DNA of 64,000 nucleotides from Ceratobasidium sp. AG-K (Eukaryota > Basidiomycota > Agaricomycetes > Cantharellales > Ceratobasidiaceae), in contig JAWNGF010000010.1 in the NCBI GenBank assembly GCA_037039685.1, forward strand, positions 1,116,001 to 1,180,000, read 5' to 3'. The position numbers and the translations under genes were made by a program. The first letter of the stretch is position 1; the number at the start of each line of letters is the position of its first letter. The notes under the pieces are model-generated. The model ran no database searches. It worked only from the letters and a program-made list of their open reading frames with translations, and was not told where the DNA came from. Of the stretch, positions 63,846 through 64,000 are shown in pieces.

Positions 63846-64000
63846 ATGATTTGGACGTCGGAACGCTATGCACTAATCTCTATCGCACTGGCATTTGGAA
63901 CCAAGGCTGGGAAGAGTAAGTTGTACACCGTCATCCTCTGCATATCCCAATAAATACCTCACTAGTATGGGCATCTATCCCAATTCATGGCCCTGCTCGA
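63846..64000 (+). CDS. Start of a gene cut by the window end
   Basis: ATG at 63846 opens MIWTSERYALISIALAFGTK, a possible signal peptide or signal anchor. A GTAAG donor near 63918 and a CTAG acceptor near 63965 would give a second exon reading WASIPIHGPAR up to the edge. Too short to name. Confidence 0.35.

Overview
The window looks like nuclear DNA of a filamentous basidiomycete (Agaricomycetes). Genes are packed with short introns of about 45-70 bases with GT-AG borders, there is a HET/NACHT-type WD40 tail, a secreted PL3 pectate lyase, tandem adenylate-forming reductases, and CACTA/Plavaka-like, pogo and Copia transposons. A Rhizoctonia-like plant-associated fungus is my inference; no rRNA, mitochondrial or other species marker is present.

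Layout. 1-2263: end of a WD40-repeat protein with 15 near-identical repeats, open at the left edge. 2585-5749: replicative helicase subunit mcm6 (8 exons, 941 aa). 6216-6675: small one-pass membrane protein. 7887-8921: PL3 pectate lyase. 9563-11598: DEAD-box rRNA-processing helicase rrp3 (9 exons, 535 aa). 11687-27025: three same-strand (-) adenylation-thiolation-reductase (A-T-R) enzymes. 28313-41715: a nest of mobile DNA. 42489-44878: a pogo element with perfect 22-bp inverted ends and TA target duplication. 45915-48011: a DHA2-type MFS exporter (9 exons, 551 aa). 48694-52759: a fourth A-T-R enzyme. 54192-57187: a large P/Q/N-rich protein of unknown role. 57420-59667: an amidase-signature enzyme. 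60643-63193: a multi-pass membrane protein of unknown role. 63846-64000: the start of a further gene.

The mobile nest has three levels. Two inverted arms of about 530 bp (28313-28842 and 41180-41715) look like an old palindromic element. A 12.1-kb CACTA-type element (28843-40930) sits at the inner end of the left arm. It carries a Tnp2-like transposase on the minus strand, head-to-head with a 15-exon lysine-rich accessory gene on the plus strand. A 4.85-kb Copia retrotransposon (35123-39967, 269-bp LTRs, CAAGG target duplication) has landed in the accessory gene; taking it out with one target copy restores an open frame. All seven in-frame stops I found in the three transposon coding sequences are TGA, at places where CGA (Arg) is expected or likely. 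All four differences between the two LTRs are CpG-to-CpA changes. This points to cytosine methylation and deamination of transposons.

Working together. The four A-T-R genes with the embedded MFS exporter form a plausible small-molecule locus, expanded by tandem duplication and later split by transposons. The surrounding genes (mcm6, rrp3, amidase) are ordinary cellular genes. Exon joins were read by eye from splice consensus and frame; joins for mcm6, rrp3, the pectate lyase, the MFS gene and the accessory gene give lengths divisible by three with no internal stop.
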